Positions 26,180 to 35,581 of a DNA stretch of 64,000 nt are shown in pieces (position 1 is the first letter of the stretch; each line of letters starts with the position of its first letter). The stretch spans positions 5,189,802 to 5,253,801 of the forward strand of contig NZ_CP160680.1 of the NCBI RefSeq assembly GCF_040784935.1, read 5' to 3'. Below the pieces are notes generated by a model. That model saw only the letters and a program-made list of their open reading frames with translations. It was not told the DNA's origin and did not search any database. A program made the translations under genes and the position numbers. This DNA is from Lewinella sp. LCG006 (GTDB taxonomy: Bacteria; Bacteroidota; Bacteroidia; Chitinophagales; Saprospiraceae).

Positions 26180-26773
26180 TTTTAAATGATTGGTTTGTTT
26201 TTTTTGTAAAAACTTTTTCAAAGTCGGAGGTAGGGATTTAAAGTCGGAGGTCGGAAGTGGGAATTCGGAAATATTTGAAGTACCTATTGGCGTGCTCGCC
26301 TCCTTCTCTTCGTGTGTCTCGTTACTTCCGACTTCCCACTTCCGCTTTCCGACTTCTAAGATCGGCATTCGGAAATATTTGAAGTACCTAGTGGCGTACT
26401 CTCCTTCAATTTTTCGTGTGTCTGGCTATTTCCGACTTCCCACTTCCGCTTTCCGACTTCTAAGATCGGCATTCGGAAATATTTGAAGTACCTACTGGCG
26501 TGCTCGTCTCCTTCTCTTCGCGTGTCTCGTTACTTCCGACTTCCGACTTCCGCTTTCCGACTTCTAAGATCGGCATTCGGAAATATTTGAAGTACCTACT
26601 GGCGTGCTCGCCTCCTTCTCTTCGTGTGTCTCGTTACTTCCGACTTCCGACTTCCGCTTTCCGACTTCTAAGATCGGCATTCGGAAATATTTGAAGTACC
26701 TACTGGCGTGCTCGCCTCCTTCTCTTCGTGTGTCTCGTTACTTCCGACTTCCCACTTCCGCTTTCCGACTTCC
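26180..26773. repeat. Five-copy 104-bp tandem repeat array
   Basis: The phrase ATTCGGAAATATTTGAAGTA begins at 26263, 26367, 26471, 26575 and 26679, exactly 104 bp apart each time, and the last unit ends at about 26773. Copies 3-5 are nearly identical; copy 2 differs most. Each unit also holds complementary TCGGAAG/CTTCCGA words, so every unit can fold on itself. 104 is not a multiple of three, so it is not a protein repeat. The leading part (26213-26262) has related AAGTCGGAGG words. It fills the whole space between two minus-strand genes. Confidence 0.9.
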
Positions 26774-28519
26774 CTAAAACCTCCCCTCCTGATTATACAA
26801 TTCCTCCTCTAGCAGCAATGCTTCTTCCCCAATGTTTTTCCAATCTATATAGCGTTCCAACTCGTAATTATCGAGACGATTGTGGTAAAAATAGAGGACT
26901 TTGAAGCTTGCGCTAACGATCCGCTCTTTCTTGTCGAAATACAGCGGGTTAGAGACGTGGAAATTCCCCAAGTGGTTGATACCATCCTGAAGAATGAAAT
27001 CTACCGATTCGTGAATTTCTGGAGAAAGTTTTATCTGTTCGAGGCGTTCCATCACCAGCAGGCGGTTCCTCAATTGATTGATCACATCGCCGAGGGCAGG
27101 CTTGGGAAAGACAAATTCTTCTGCCGGTAGTCTTAAAATACCGTACAAGTCCAACTGAGGATTTTGGTGCTCTAAAAGCCTAAAGGCGGCAAAAGCTACC
27201 AGGTGGCTGGTTAAAACGATGTTGTCTTTGTGGTAGCGTTCAACGATACGATCCCCCAGCAGATTGGTGTATTCTGCTTCACGTTGGAGGTCTTTGTTGA
27301 TATGACCTTTAGCATTCACGAAATATTCTTCTACCTCAATTTTTCTGCCGTGCTGATCATAACTATTGCCGTGTTCATCTACCGGATTGCCGAGGACATC
27401 CATGGGCTGACCAAAGGAAAGCGTGATGTTATTGCCTTTAGAGAATAATTTCCACACAAACTGTAAGACCCGAAACGGGCTGTAGGAGCTATCCTTGGTC
27501 TTAAGGTATTGCTCTTTACCAATTTGGCGGAGGTGCTGCTCGATGAGAAACTCCGCTTCCAAAACAAAATGATAACCCAACACCAAGGGGACGATAAAGA
27601 CTTTCTCCTTACGGCCTTCCTGATAGATGGTTCGCTGTGCCTCCACCGTTGTACCCAGCAAGCCCAGTTTTAATTTTTCTTCCAGTTTGCCAGAGCGCGA
27701 CCGTGTTCCACCCGGAAAGAATAAACTATTGACGCCACGTTTGATAGAAAGCATACTCATCGCCTTGAGGGTCTCCAGGTAGATGCCATTTTTTTTGCGT
27801 CGATCTACCCGGTAAGCACCAAGGCGATTCATGAAGTAAGCGGTATACCCCGTATTGTAGAGGTTGAGGCCGGCTCCGTAACTGAAGGAGGGCAAGCCCA
27901 TGTAGGTGTCCATCGCATAGCCCACCAGGATAGAGTCCAGGTTGCTGAAGTGGGTAGGTACTACCACTACCGTTCCATGCTTGAAGAGCTGCCGGACTTT
28001 TTCTACCTCACCCGTGATCGCAAGTTTTTCAGTAAGTCGATGCTCCTTTCCCCATAAACCACGAATGGATCTGACCGCTGCCGTATTCAATAAGCGGGTG
28101 AAAAAGAAGGTCAAAAAACGACGGGCAAAGAGAAACGTTTTTATTCTGAATGTCCCCACAATCTCTTCAGCGTACCGGAGGATAATCTGCTGTAAATGCT
28201 CTCGGTTAATTTGGTCAACTTCCTCCGGTTTGTGGTCCATAGCCAGACGGATGTGCCGGTGGCTGAGGCGACGCCAAAATTGTTTTTCCTTAGGAGGATC
28301 CACCTTCCAGGGTTCTTCCTTGAGGCGGATGCGCTCAGTGTAGATGGTTTTAGAAATGAGATCCCTGGTTTTGGCGGGAGATTGCTGCATCAATCGTTCT
28401 AGGGTGTATTCCTCAATTTGTTGTACAAAGGCACGACGATCCTCGCTAAGTTGGTAGATCGGCCAGTCTTCAATACTATCAATGACTGGAGGGAGGGTGG
28501 TGCTGCTCAGTTTGCTCAT
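26774..28519 (-). CDS. PlsB-like glycerol-3-phosphate/lysophosphatidate acyltransferase
   Basis: 581 residues. The acyltransferase core has HFSNLD (His190 to Asp195, the HX4D catalytic motif), a glycerol-phosphate-binding region with RVDRRKKNG, and FFPGGTRSRSGK (268-278). Long flanking helical regions make it larger than PlsC and closer to PlsB in layout. It should act at the inner membrane in the first steps of phospholipid synthesis. The ATG overlaps the ysxC stop codon by 4 bp, so the genes are coupled. Which acylation step it performs cannot be decided from motifs alone. Confidence 0.82.
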   Translation of the reverse strand: MSKLSSTTLPPVIDSIEDWPIYQLSEDRRAFVQQIEEYTLERLMQQSPAKTRDLISKTIYTERIRLKEEPWKVDPPKEKQFWRRLSHRHIRLAMDHKPEEVDQINREHLQQIILRYAEEIVGTFRIKTFLFARRFLTFFFTRLLNTAAVRSIRGLWGKEHRLTEKLAITGEVEKVRQLFKHGTVVVVPTHFSNLDSILVGYAMDTYMGLPSFSYGAGLNLYNTGYTAYFMNRLGAYRVDRRKKNGIYLETLKAMSMLSIKRGVNSLFFPGGTRSRSGKLEEKLKLGLLGTTVEAQRTIYQEGRKEKVFIVPLVLGYHFVLEAEFLIEQHLRQIGKEQYLKTKDSSYSPFRVLQFVWKLFSKGNNITLSFGQPMDVLGNPVDEHGNSYDQHGRKIEVEEYFVNAKGHINKDLQREAEYTNLLGDRIVERYHKDNIVLTSHLVAFAAFRLLEHQNPQLDLYGILRLPAEEFVFPKPALGDVINQLRNRLLVMERLEQIKLSPEIHESVDFILQDGINHLGNFHVSNPLYFDKKERIVSASFKVLYFYHNRLDNYELERYIDWKNIGEEALLLEEELYNQEGRF

Positions 28520-29118
28520 AGTTCTATACGCTCAAGTGTTTCTTCGATAACTTGTAAGATTTCATCACGTCCTACTCGGGTATTGGAACTGGAAGGAATG
28601 CCAGGCGGAAGTTCTTCCCAATATTCTAGTAGAGCCTTAGTGATCGCTTCAATATTAGCATTAAGTTCGTGAGGTTTTGTCCGGTCAGTTTTGGTGTAAA
28701 CGATGATAAATGGTACGCCGATTTCTCCCAGCCAATTGATAAAGTCTATATCTACTTTCTGAGGCCCAATGTTGCCGTCGAGTAAAACGAAAACACATTG
28801 GACACTCATCCTTTCCTTAAAGTAAAAATCCATCATCAGGCGCCATTGCTTACGCAGTTTTTTAGAAACCCTGGCGTAGCCGTAACCTGGTAAATCTACC
28901 AGGTACCAACTGTCGTTGATGAGGTAATAATTCAAATGCTGGGTTTTGCCCGGAACATTGGAAATTCGCGCCAAATCTTTACGCTCCGTAAGCATATTGA
29001 TGAGCGATGATTTCCCTACATTCGAACGCCCAATAAAGGCGAACTCTGGCTTCCCATCTTGAGGGGCCAGGCGTTGTTCTGGAAAACTTCCCTTAAATTC
29101 TATTTCGTTAATGACCAT
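28516..29118 (-). CDS. ysxC: Ribosome biogenesis GTPase YsxC/EngB
   Basis: 200 residues. G1 is GRSNVGKSS (about 30-38), G3 is DLPGYGYARVSK, G4 is TKTD, and the Arg-rich ERKDLARISNVPGKT switch region matches the TrmE-Era-EngA-YihA-Septin-like family member YsxC/EngB. It binds GTP and helps assemble the large ribosomal subunit. It is first in a two-gene unit with the acyltransferase. A consensus -7 box (TATGTTTG on the minus strand) lies at 29152-29145, about 27 bp before the start. Confidence 0.93.
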   Translation of the reverse strand: MVINEIEFKGSFPEQRLAPQDGKPEFAFIGRSNVGKSSLINMLTERKDLARISNVPGKTQHLNYYLINDSWYLVDLPGYGYARVSKKLRKQWRLMMDFYFKERMSVQCVFVLLDGNIGPQKVDIDFINWLGEIGVPFIIVYTKTDRTKPHELNANIEAITKALLEYWEELPPGIPSSSNTRVGRDEILQVIEETLERIEL

Positions 29119-29144
29119 CTTAATATTATACTATATACGAAAGA

Positions 29145-29152
29145 CAAACATA
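29145..29152 (-). promoter_or_regulatory. -7 box of ysxC
   Basis: Minus-strand TATGTTTG, exact match to TAnnTTTG, 27 bp upstream of the ysxC ATG. No good -33 element was seen. Confidence 0.4.
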
Positions 29153-29372
29153 AGCATTTTTTCCCCACAAGCCTGAAAAGACAGCTCAGAAGGAAAGTCA
29201 CCTAAACAAATAAACAATAACACTGTTGGTTGACAAATGCTATGCTATTAAACAGCTAACTTTAGCTCGACAACTAAGTGGTTTTACTTCGTGTATCCCT
29301 CGTAGTAGGGCTTTGCCCAAACACTTCAATCGGTATAGCCACCTATTATAATCAACTAAATACAAAAATAGA

Positions 29373-30650
29373 ATGCAGCAATTTTTACCTAAAAAATTTC
29401 GGTCATTTTGCACGCCAAGTGCTTTTTGCAGGTCAATAACCTTGATGCTTGCTTTGGGCATGATGACTTTTGTGTCAGCACAAAGCTACCCAGGCTGTGA
29501 TGATATCCGCTATCGTACGGATGTTTTTGCGGAGGTGCAGGCTACTCTAGGATTATCTTATGGCTCGGGTACCACTATCGCTGGCAACAGCCAGGAGTTA
29601 TTTTTGGATGTGTACGAACCTGTTGGTGATGTCCAGGAAATTCGTCCCGTAATCATTCTCGCTTTTGGTGGGAGTTTCATTTCTGGCGAGCGTGGCGACC
29701 TGGCTGGCCTTTGCGAGTCTTACGCTCGTCGTGGATTTGTGGCAGTAAGTATTGATTACCGTTTATACGATCTGCCCCTGATCCCTTTTCCCACTTCTGA
29801 CGAAATGAAGGAAGTGGTCGTGAAATCGATTTCCGATTTCAAAGCTGCGATTCGTTATATGCGGGAAGATGCCGCTACGACGAATACTTTCCGGATTGAT
29901 CCGGATATGATCTTCGTCGGTGGCGTGTCTGCAGGTGCTATTGCGGCGGCTCATACTGCAGTATTGGATGAAACCGATAACATTGACGCTTTTCTACTCG
30001 GACTGATCGAAGCCAACGGTGGTTTTACGGGCAACTCCAGCGATAATATTGAATATTCTAATGAAGTACAGGGATACGTGAATTTGTCTGGTGCCCTAAA
30101 CGATGCTTCCTGGATGGACGAGAATGATCCCCCCTTTGTGAGTGTACACGACGATATGGATATTGTCGTGCCCTACAACACCGGATTTGCGAGCCTGCTT
30201 GGCGTTCAGATCGTTTACCTGGAGGGCAGTCGCCAGCTTCAACTCAAAGCTGATAGCCTTGATATTCCCAATCGCCTGATGACCATCGAGAACAGTTTTG
30301 AACACGTAGGTTATTTCGGTACCGCCGAAAGCTATTTGGCAACCTTGGATTTCACGACCGAATTTTTGCAAGACTTGATGTGTGAGCAATTAGTAGGTAC
30401 CAATGAACAGCCTAAGGCACTAAGTGGTATCCGCAATTTCCCCAACCCGGCTACCGATCGTATCCAGGTCACTCATCCTGAAGGATTAAGCCTCGACCTC
30501 AGCCTTTTCAATAGTATGGGACAACGGGTCATGCATCAGCAAAATACCAATGAATTGATGGTAGGAGCTTTGCCTGCGGGTATTTATTGGCTACAAGTAG
30601 AGGACGCTACTACCCGCGCCAGTACGGTACAGAAGGTGGTCGTGAAGTAA
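29373..30650 (+). CDS. Secreted alpha/beta-hydrolase (carboxylesterase-like) with T9SS sorting domain
   Basis: 425 residues. A long signal region ends at VSAQ (about 37). The hydrolase domain has an oxyanion-type AFGGSF (98-102), nucleophile Ser186 in GVSAG, a likely Asp in HDDMDIVVP and a likely His in FEHVGYFG, all in the order of the esterase/lipase fold. The last about 75 residues are a type A T9SS sorting domain: NFPNPATDRIQV, LFNSMGQRV, LPAGIYWLQV and a final KVVVK. It is therefore exported and either released or anchored to the surface. Substrate unknown. It converges with the GH32 gene. Confidence 0.85.
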   Translation: MQQFLPKKFRSFCTPSAFCRSITLMLALGMMTFVSAQSYPGCDDIRYRTDVFAEVQATLGLSYGSGTTIAGNSQELFLDVYEPVGDVQEIRPVIILAFGGSFISGERGDLAGLCESYARRGFVAVSIDYRLYDLPLIPFPTSDEMKEVVVKSISDFKAAIRYMREDAATTNTFRIDPDMIFVGGVSAGAIAAAHTAVLDETDNIDAFLLGLIEANGGFTGNSSDNIEYSNEVQGYVNLSGALNDASWMDENDPPFVSVHDDMDIVVPYNTGFASLLGVQIVYLEGSRQLQLKADSLDIPNRLMTIENSFEHVGYFGTAESYLATLDFTTEFLQDLMCEQLVGTNEQPKALSGIRNFPNPATDRIQVTHPEGLSLDLSLFNSMGQRVMHQQNTNELMVGALPAGIYWLQVEDATTRASTVQKVVVK

Positions 30651-30657
30651 CATCGAC

Positions 30658-30697
30658 CCCTAAGGTATAAATGCATGAATGTATTTATACCTTAGGG
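30658..30697. terminator. Strong hairpin after the secreted hydrolase gene
   Basis: A perfect 15-bp stem, CCCTAAGGTATAAAT and its complement, with a 10-base loop starts 8 bp after the stop codon. There is no T-run, so it is a terminator-like or mRNA-protecting structure rather than a textbook terminator. Two more hairpins follow: 30740-30777 (12-bp stem) and a GGCACC/GGTGCC pair near 30815-30843, all between convergent genes. Confidence 0.6.
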
Positions 30698-30891
30698 TTG
30701 GGCCACACCAGCTAATGCCTCGGGCACTAGTAGCGCTGTATTAGGTAGAGACGCAACGTGTCACTTCTCTACCTAATGCAATGCTCTCATATCTTGTCGT
30801 GATTCACCTTGGGCACCTTTTTTTTTCAGTCCTACGGTGCCGTGAAAACCAAAAACCTTGGTATCTGTGGTGGTAAATATCACCTCCCTTA

Positions 30892-32493
30892 TCACCATAT
30901 CCCTTCCAAAGGATACACCTCCAAGCGTTGAATACCCATGCCTTCTTCCTCCTTAAAGAATCGGATCATCGTAAAATCTTCGCTGGGAAAAAAGACGTCA
31001 GTAATTGCCGTCAGCCCATCATCGGCAATCAGCTCTACGGAGCTGACATCAAAGATCAGGTGCATGTTGACCAATACCCCCTCCAGTTGCTTAGGGGCAT
31101 AGTGAATGCTTGGCGCAAACTTTTCCGAAAAGTCGAGCTTACCAGATTTGGTGCGATCACTGAAGTAGGCTTTTGCATCAGCATCATAACCCACACGGTA
31201 GACCTCTCCTTTGCTATTGCTTAATTCAAACCCAAAACTGCCCGTATTGCTAGTGGCTACTTCTAAAATAATCTCTAGTTGCTGTGGCGAAACGCCTAAA
31301 TCTTGTGGATTGCCGGGGCTAGCGGTGATGTCTACCTCGTGTTGTTCGCCGCGGAGGGTTCGCAGTTCTTCGACGAAATTTTGAAACAAACGCGGGCCCA
31401 TGGCGGTCTCTTTTACTTGGAATTGGCGAGGCAGTGTCATTGCACTCCGCCAAAGCGCGGTAGGCACCACTTGGGCATAATCCCAGTTGCTCATCCAGCC
31501 CATAAAGATCCGGCTAGCGTCCTCCTGGGGCAAATCCGACCAGGTGACCCCAGCGTAATTGTCGCGGCCGTAATCTACCCAGGATGCTGCTACACCAGTG
31601 CTGTCCTTTTTGGCTTGTCGCGCCATTTCCGCCCCAAACTCAGGATCCAAACGGAAACGCAATCCATCAAAATCACCAATAAAGTACTGGGTAGCCGAGC
31701 CACCATTAGGCCCACCAGGATTAATACTCACCAGTAATACCCACTTGCGAGCACCTGTGCCGCTAATGGTCACCGGAAACAAATCGGGGCATTCCCAGAC
31801 GCCGCCGTGAGCACCTCTGTTTTTACCAAATTGGCTGAGATAACGCCAAGCCTTCAAGTCTTTAGAAGTGTAAAACATCACTTGATCTTGGGCGGCCAAT
31901 ACCATTACCCATTGGTCGTTATCCGCATCCCAGATGACTTTTGGGTCGCGAAAATCCCGTATACCAGGGTTGGGTACTACCGGATTGTTCTCGTATTTCG
32001 TCCACGTCCTCCCGCGGTCATTACTGTAGGCAATAGCCTGGCTTTGGAAGTCGATGGCACCACTTTTTTCTCCTTCAGGATCATGGTAAGTAAAGATGGC
32101 CACCAGCGGAGGTTCGCCATCTTTACTAAAGCCACTGGTATTGTCCCAGTCGACTACCGCACTGCCAGAGAAAATATAGCCCTTCTCATCAGGAGCTATC
32201 GCAATGGGCAAATGCTCCCAATGCGTTAAATCCTTACTCACGGCGTGCCCCCAGTGCATCGGGCCCCAAACGGTACTATCTGGATAATATTGGTAAAAAA
32301 GATGGTATTCATCATCAAAAAAGACCATCCCGTTGGGGTCATTCATCCATTGGGTAGGAGGGGAGAAGTGCAGTTGCGGACGGTGCTGCTCCTGGTAGGT
32401 GGGGCCTGTATTGGCATCCGTTATACCTTCTTTTTTGCAGGTTGTTAGAAAAGTGATTGCCAAGAAAAGTGTCAAGAGTTTCTGAATGTGCAT
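30892..32493 (-). CDS. GH32 fructan hydrolase (levanase/inulinase type), lipoprotein
   Basis: Start at the ATG at 32493 (533 residues), giving a lipoprotein signal with acceptor Cys19 (LTTC). GH32 catalytic features are WMNDPNG with nucleophile Asp52, the RDP motif at 182-184 (transition-state stabiliser) and ECPDLF with acid/base Glu234. A C-terminal beta-sandwich follows the five-bladed propeller. GH32 enzymes release fructose from sucrose, levan or inulin. Located at the periplasm or surface, it would feed fructose to the sugar carrier encoded just upstream on the same strand. There is no SusCD pair and no fructokinase nearby. Confidence 0.92.
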   Translation of the reverse strand: MHIQKLLTLFLAITFLTTCKKEGITDANTGPTYQEQHRPQLHFSPPTQWMNDPNGMVFFDDEYHLFYQYYPDSTVWGPMHWGHAVSKDLTHWEHLPIAIAPDEKGYIFSGSAVVDWDNTSGFSKDGEPPLVAIFTYHDPEGEKSGAIDFQSQAIAYSNDRGRTWTKYENNPVVPNPGIRDFRDPKVIWDADNDQWVMVLAAQDQVMFYTSKDLKAWRYLSQFGKNRGAHGGVWECPDLFPVTISGTGARKWVLLVSINPGGPNGGSATQYFIGDFDGLRFRLDPEFGAEMARQAKKDSTGVAASWVDYGRDNYAGVTWSDLPQEDASRIFMGWMSNWDYAQVVPTALWRSAMTLPRQFQVKETAMGPRLFQNFVEELRTLRGEQHEVDITASPGNPQDLGVSPQQLEIILEVATSNTGSFGFELSNSKGEVYRVGYDADAKAYFSDRTKSGKLDFSEKFAPSIHYAPKQLEGVLVNMHLIFDVSSVELIADDGLTAITDVFFPSEDFTMIRFFKEEEGMGIQRLEVYPLEGIW

Positions 32494-32513
32494 ATTATCT
32501 AGCGATTGTTTTT

Positions 32514-32745
32514 TTTTGCTCGCTGCGCTCGCGGTGGTGTTCATCCCGATGCTCGGGATTCACGGTGGTGCTCGCTTCGCTCGCGGGTTTTAGGATCATG
32601 TTTAGGATTGACTATCGCCGACTCCCTCGGTTCCCGAAAGATTGAATATTCCCCTTTTCAGCACCCAAAAACCGCGAACGCAGTAAGCACCCCCCACGAG
32701 TCCCGAGGAATCGGGACGAGTACCCCCGCGAACGCAGTGAGCACC
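32514..32745. repeat. GC-rich modular palindrome cluster (copy 2)
   Basis: Shares whole words with 14905-15121: CCGCGAACGCAGTGAGCACC (32725-32744 region), CCCGAGGAATCGGGACGAGTACC (about 32702-32724, split here into modules) and GCTCGC-GCG-CTCGCGGTGGTG near 32519-32540. It fills the gap between the sugar porter and GH32 genes, which lie on the same strand. Confidence 0.6.
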
Positions 32746-34086
32746 TCACTCCGTCAGCTGCTTCTGCAATTCCTCCAACGATACCCCCTTCGTTTCAGGC
32801 ATCATAAAATGAACAAAGAGCAATTGAAGTACCATGCAAAAAGCAAAGAATCCAAATACCGTTGCTGCTGAAAAAGCGTTCAGTATGGGCAGTGTAATCA
32901 TGGTAATGGTAGCCGCAAACACCCAGTGGGTACCCGAGCCCCAAGCCATTCCGAAATCGCGTACCTGATTGGGGAAAATCTCGGAAATGAACACCCAAAT
33001 TACGGCTCCTTGCCCTACAGCGTGAGCCGCAATGAATCCACAAACCATTGCTACCACCCAGCCACCTGTAGCTCCTGTAGCAAAGGCGTAAGCCACTAGT
33101 GAAAGGAAAGTGATGTAGCCAATGGAGCCAATGTACATCAACGATTTACGCCCCATGCGGTCGATAAGGTAAAGTCCCACGAAAGTGAAAAGAAAATTGA
33201 TCAAACCTAACCAAATACTGGCAGCACGGGCGGTATCTGCACTCATACCTGCTTCTTCGATGATACGTGTGGCATAGTAAAGCACAAAATTGATACCCGA
33301 AAGCTGGTTGAACATGGCCAGTAGGAAGGCCAGCAAAATGGGCCAGCGATGTTGGGCAGAAAAGAAAGCTACACGGTGGGTTTTACGTTCTTCCGTTTCT
33401 CGTGAGTCATCAATAATTTGTAATTGCGCTTCTATTTCTCGCTCCGAGGAGAAGATGTTGGCGAGCACCTCTCTTGCGCCTTGCCGGTCGCCTTTGGTCA
33501 GCAACAACCAGCGCGGACTTTCGGCGATGGTCAATACCACCATACTGTAAATTAGTGCTGGCAGGGCTTCAATACCCAGCATCCACCGCCAGGATATCGA
33601 CGGTTCCATGTATCTGCCAATCAACCAATTGGAAAGGAAGGCAATAAGTATTCCTAAGACGATATTGAACTGGTAGAGCGCTACCAATTTGCCGCGATTT
33701 TCCCGTGGAGCTATTTCTGAAATATAAATGGGTGCAGCTACGGAAGAAGCACCTACCCCTAGCCCCCCTAAAAAGCGGAAGAAAGAAAAGACATAAGGAT
33801 CGGTAGCCATTCCCGAACCCAAAGCGGAAACGAGATAGAAGATACCTATCCAAAATAAGGTTTTCTTGCGACCAAATCGCTTGGTTGGAAAACCGCCAAA
33901 AAGCGCACCGATCACCGTACCCCACAGTGCCATCGACATGATAAAGGTACTGTGAAACCAGTCGCTCGTTTGCCATAAGGCTTGAATGGGTTTATCGGCT
34001 CCGTTGATAACAATGGTATCAAAACCAAATAAAAATCCTGCAAGGGCCACGGTGATGGACCACAAAATAACTTTGTTGTTCTTCAT
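32746..34086 (-). CDS. MFS sugar porter family transporter
   Basis: 446 residues with 12 hydrophobic segments. Sugar-porter marks are GFLFGFDTIVINGA in helix 1, the GRKK loop, RFLGGLGVGASSVAAPIYISEIAP..RG in helices 4-5, PESPRWLL before the central loop, QLSGINFVLYYATRI in helix 7 and DRMGRKSL. It should bring a monosaccharide through the inner membrane by proton symport. The GH32 gene downstream on the same strand suggests fructose as the cargo, which is inference. The intergenic space toward GH32 is filled by a repeat cluster. Confidence 0.9.
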   Translation of the reverse strand: MKNNKVILWSITVALAGFLFGFDTIVINGADKPIQALWQTSDWFHSTFIMSMALWGTVIGALFGGFPTKRFGRKKTLFWIGIFYLVSALGSGMATDPYVFSFFRFLGGLGVGASSVAAPIYISEIAPRENRGKLVALYQFNIVLGILIAFLSNWLIGRYMEPSISWRWMLGIEALPALIYSMVVLTIAESPRWLLLTKGDRQGAREVLANIFSSEREIEAQLQIIDDSRETEERKTHRVAFFSAQHRWPILLAFLLAMFNQLSGINFVLYYATRIIEEAGMSADTARAASIWLGLINFLFTFVGLYLIDRMGRKSLMYIGSIGYITFLSLVAYAFATGATGGWVVAMVCGFIAAHAVGQGAVIWVFISEIFPNQVRDFGMAWGSGTHWVFAATITMITLPILNAFSAATVFGFFAFCMVLQLLFVHFMMPETKGVSLEELQKQLTE

Positions 34087-34401
34087 TATGTTTTATAAGT
34101 AGCTTGCTTCTTTGGGGCAGGATTCCTCTGTTTGAAAAAATACCAGGTATTGCGCAGAAAATAAACTGCGATTTTTCTCAGGTTTTTCAAATAGTTAAAA
34201 CGCTTTAAATGAAGCGCTTATTCAACTATTGTGAAAAACAAAATCGCTTTTTATTTTCGTGCTGTTCTTAAGAGGAATTGGCAATAATTAAACCCAAGAT
34301 ACAACCGTTTTACGAAAGTGCAAGTCTTTACGCCATAACCACGTTATCTTTACACCCGGGTGGTTTTTTCTTGGAATTTACTTTTCTAAATACACTCGCT
34401 C
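34087..34401. other. Divergent promoter region, sugar porter / ECF sigma
   Basis: 315 bp. A hairpin at 34188-34231 pairs AATAGTT with AACTATT and, inside, GCTT with AAGC; it may be an operator for the sugar genes. A near-consensus -7 box TATCTTTA at 34345-34352 points to the sigma gene. No ORF is supported. Confidence 0.4.
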
Positions 34402-34932
34402 ATGACTACGGCCGCCATGACGGAATCAGAACTAATTGACGCCTGCCTTGAAAATGATCGCCTGGCTCAGAAAGAGCTATATGATCGTTATTCGCGGGCA
34501 ATGTATACTGCTGCTTACCGAATTACTTCTGACTTCGAACTCGCTAATGATGTGCTCCAGGAGGCATTTGTGAAAATCTTTCGCCATTTGGCTGGTTTTC
34601 GCAGAGAATCTACCCTCGGAGCCTGGATAAAAACCATCGTCGTACGAACAGCCCTGTCTCGGATGCGTCGGGAAATTCGCATGGAAACACTGGAGGATTA
34701 TCACCAGCAAGATCAAATTGTAGACTGGGGTCATCATTTGGATGCCGATTACCTGGAAAAAGCCATACAAGCCCTACCCAGCGGCTATCGTTCGGTATTT
34801 GTAATGATTGAAGTGGAAGGATATTCCCACAAAGAAGTAGCCGATATGCTGGATATTTCGGTGGGGACTTCGAAATCTCAGCTGTTTTACGCGAAGAAAA
34901 AATTGCGGAAATCATTGGAGAAATACCGTTAG
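34402..34932 (+). CDS. ECF-type RNA polymerase sigma factor
   Basis: 176 residues. Region 2 includes ELYDRYSRAMYTAAYRITSDFELANDVLQEAFVKIFRHLAGFR. Region 4 has LPSGYRSVFVMIEVEGYSHKEVADMLDISVGTSKSQLFYAKKKLRK. Both are typical of extracytoplasmic-function sigma factors. A second ATG at 34417 is an alternative start. The following gene begins 31 bp after the stop and encodes a single-span membrane protein, the usual place of an anti-sigma factor; a beta-solenoid exported protein follows. The signal it answers to cannot be read from sequence. Confidence 0.9.
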   Translation: MTTAAMTESELIDACLENDRLAQKELYDRYSRAMYTAAYRITSDFELANDVLQEAFVKIFRHLAGFRRESTLGAWIKTIVVRTALSRMRREIRMETLEDYHQQDQIVDWGHHLDADYLEKAIQALPSGYRSVFVMIEVEGYSHKEVADMLDISVGTSKSQLFYAKKKLRKSLEKYR

Positions 34933-34963
34933 GAGGCTTAATTACTTATAATCACTTTTTATC

Positions 34964-35578
34964 ATGTCTGGATTCGAAAAGAATAGAGATTCCCTCAAGA
35001 AAGCACTGGATCAACTGCCGAGTTTCGACCCTCCTGCCGGGATATGGGATCAGATTGAGTCGGATTTGAACAAACCTTACGTGCCTGACGAAGGAGTACT
35101 TCACGAGGCCATTCAGCAATTGCCTGCCTATACTCCACCGGTTACGGTATGGAACAAGCTGGCGCAACAGCTAGACACTGAGCACCAGGTTCGCCAATTA
35201 AGAGTGGTTCGCCAGCGCCAAGTCTTGCAGTGGGCTGCAGCAATAGCCCTCCTTTTGATGGCAGGATACGCCATTTTGCGGGAGCCTGGCCCCAAGGTAC
35301 AGCTACAATACGCCCAGGAGACCGTCCAACAATTTCAAACCGATATTGACTGGAATGCCGACGAAAGTATCTTTTCGCAATTGGAAGATCAATTGGTACA
35401 GGTCAACGACCCGGCCATCAACAAGTTGCGCTTTGAGTACGAAGAACTCAGTACGGCCCATGAAGATGTAGCCGCTATGCTTAAGTCTTATGGCCGCGAT
35501 CCGCAACTCATCCGGCAAATGGCCGATATTGAGCGCGAAAGAAGCGATATTTACCGTCAAATCATTGAAGCTATTTAA
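34964..35578 (+). CDS. Single-span membrane protein, candidate anti-sigma factor
   Basis: 204 residues, not matched to a family I recognise. One membrane helix lies at about 88-105 (QWAAAIALLLMAGYAIL). The cytoplasmic side holds two copies of a short motif: LKKALDQLPSFDPPAGIWDQIESDL at about 11-35 (given here only as key positions Leu11, Leu18, Pro23-24, Trp28) and its echo at about 46-70. The outer part is helical. There is no Cys and so no zinc anti-sigma HxxxCxxC motif. Placement right after an ECF sigma gene suggests sigma control, but this is inferred. Confidence 0.6.
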   Translation: MSGFEKNRDSLKKALDQLPSFDPPAGIWDQIESDLNKPYVPDEGVLHEAIQQLPAYTPPVTVWNKLAQQLDTEHQVRQLRVVRQRQVLQWAAAIALLLMAGYAILREPGPKVQLQYAQETVQQFQTDIDWNADESIFSQLEDQLVQVNDPAINKLRFEYEELSTAHEDVAAMLKSYGRDPQLIRQMADIERERSDIYRQIIEAI

Positions 35579-35581
35579 TTG

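Noticed and set aside
26180-26368. N-terminal extension of the aminotransferase
   Set aside because: It translates repeat DNA and is absent from the family's normal length; the ATG at 26179 is preferred.
26190-26694. Plus-strand ORFs made of repeated FRLPTSAFR-like segments
   Set aside because: They are translations of the 104-bp tandem repeat, whose unit length is not a multiple of three.
26263-26773. CRISPR array
   Set aside because: Units are contiguous 104-bp copies without variable spacers, and no cas gene is nearby.
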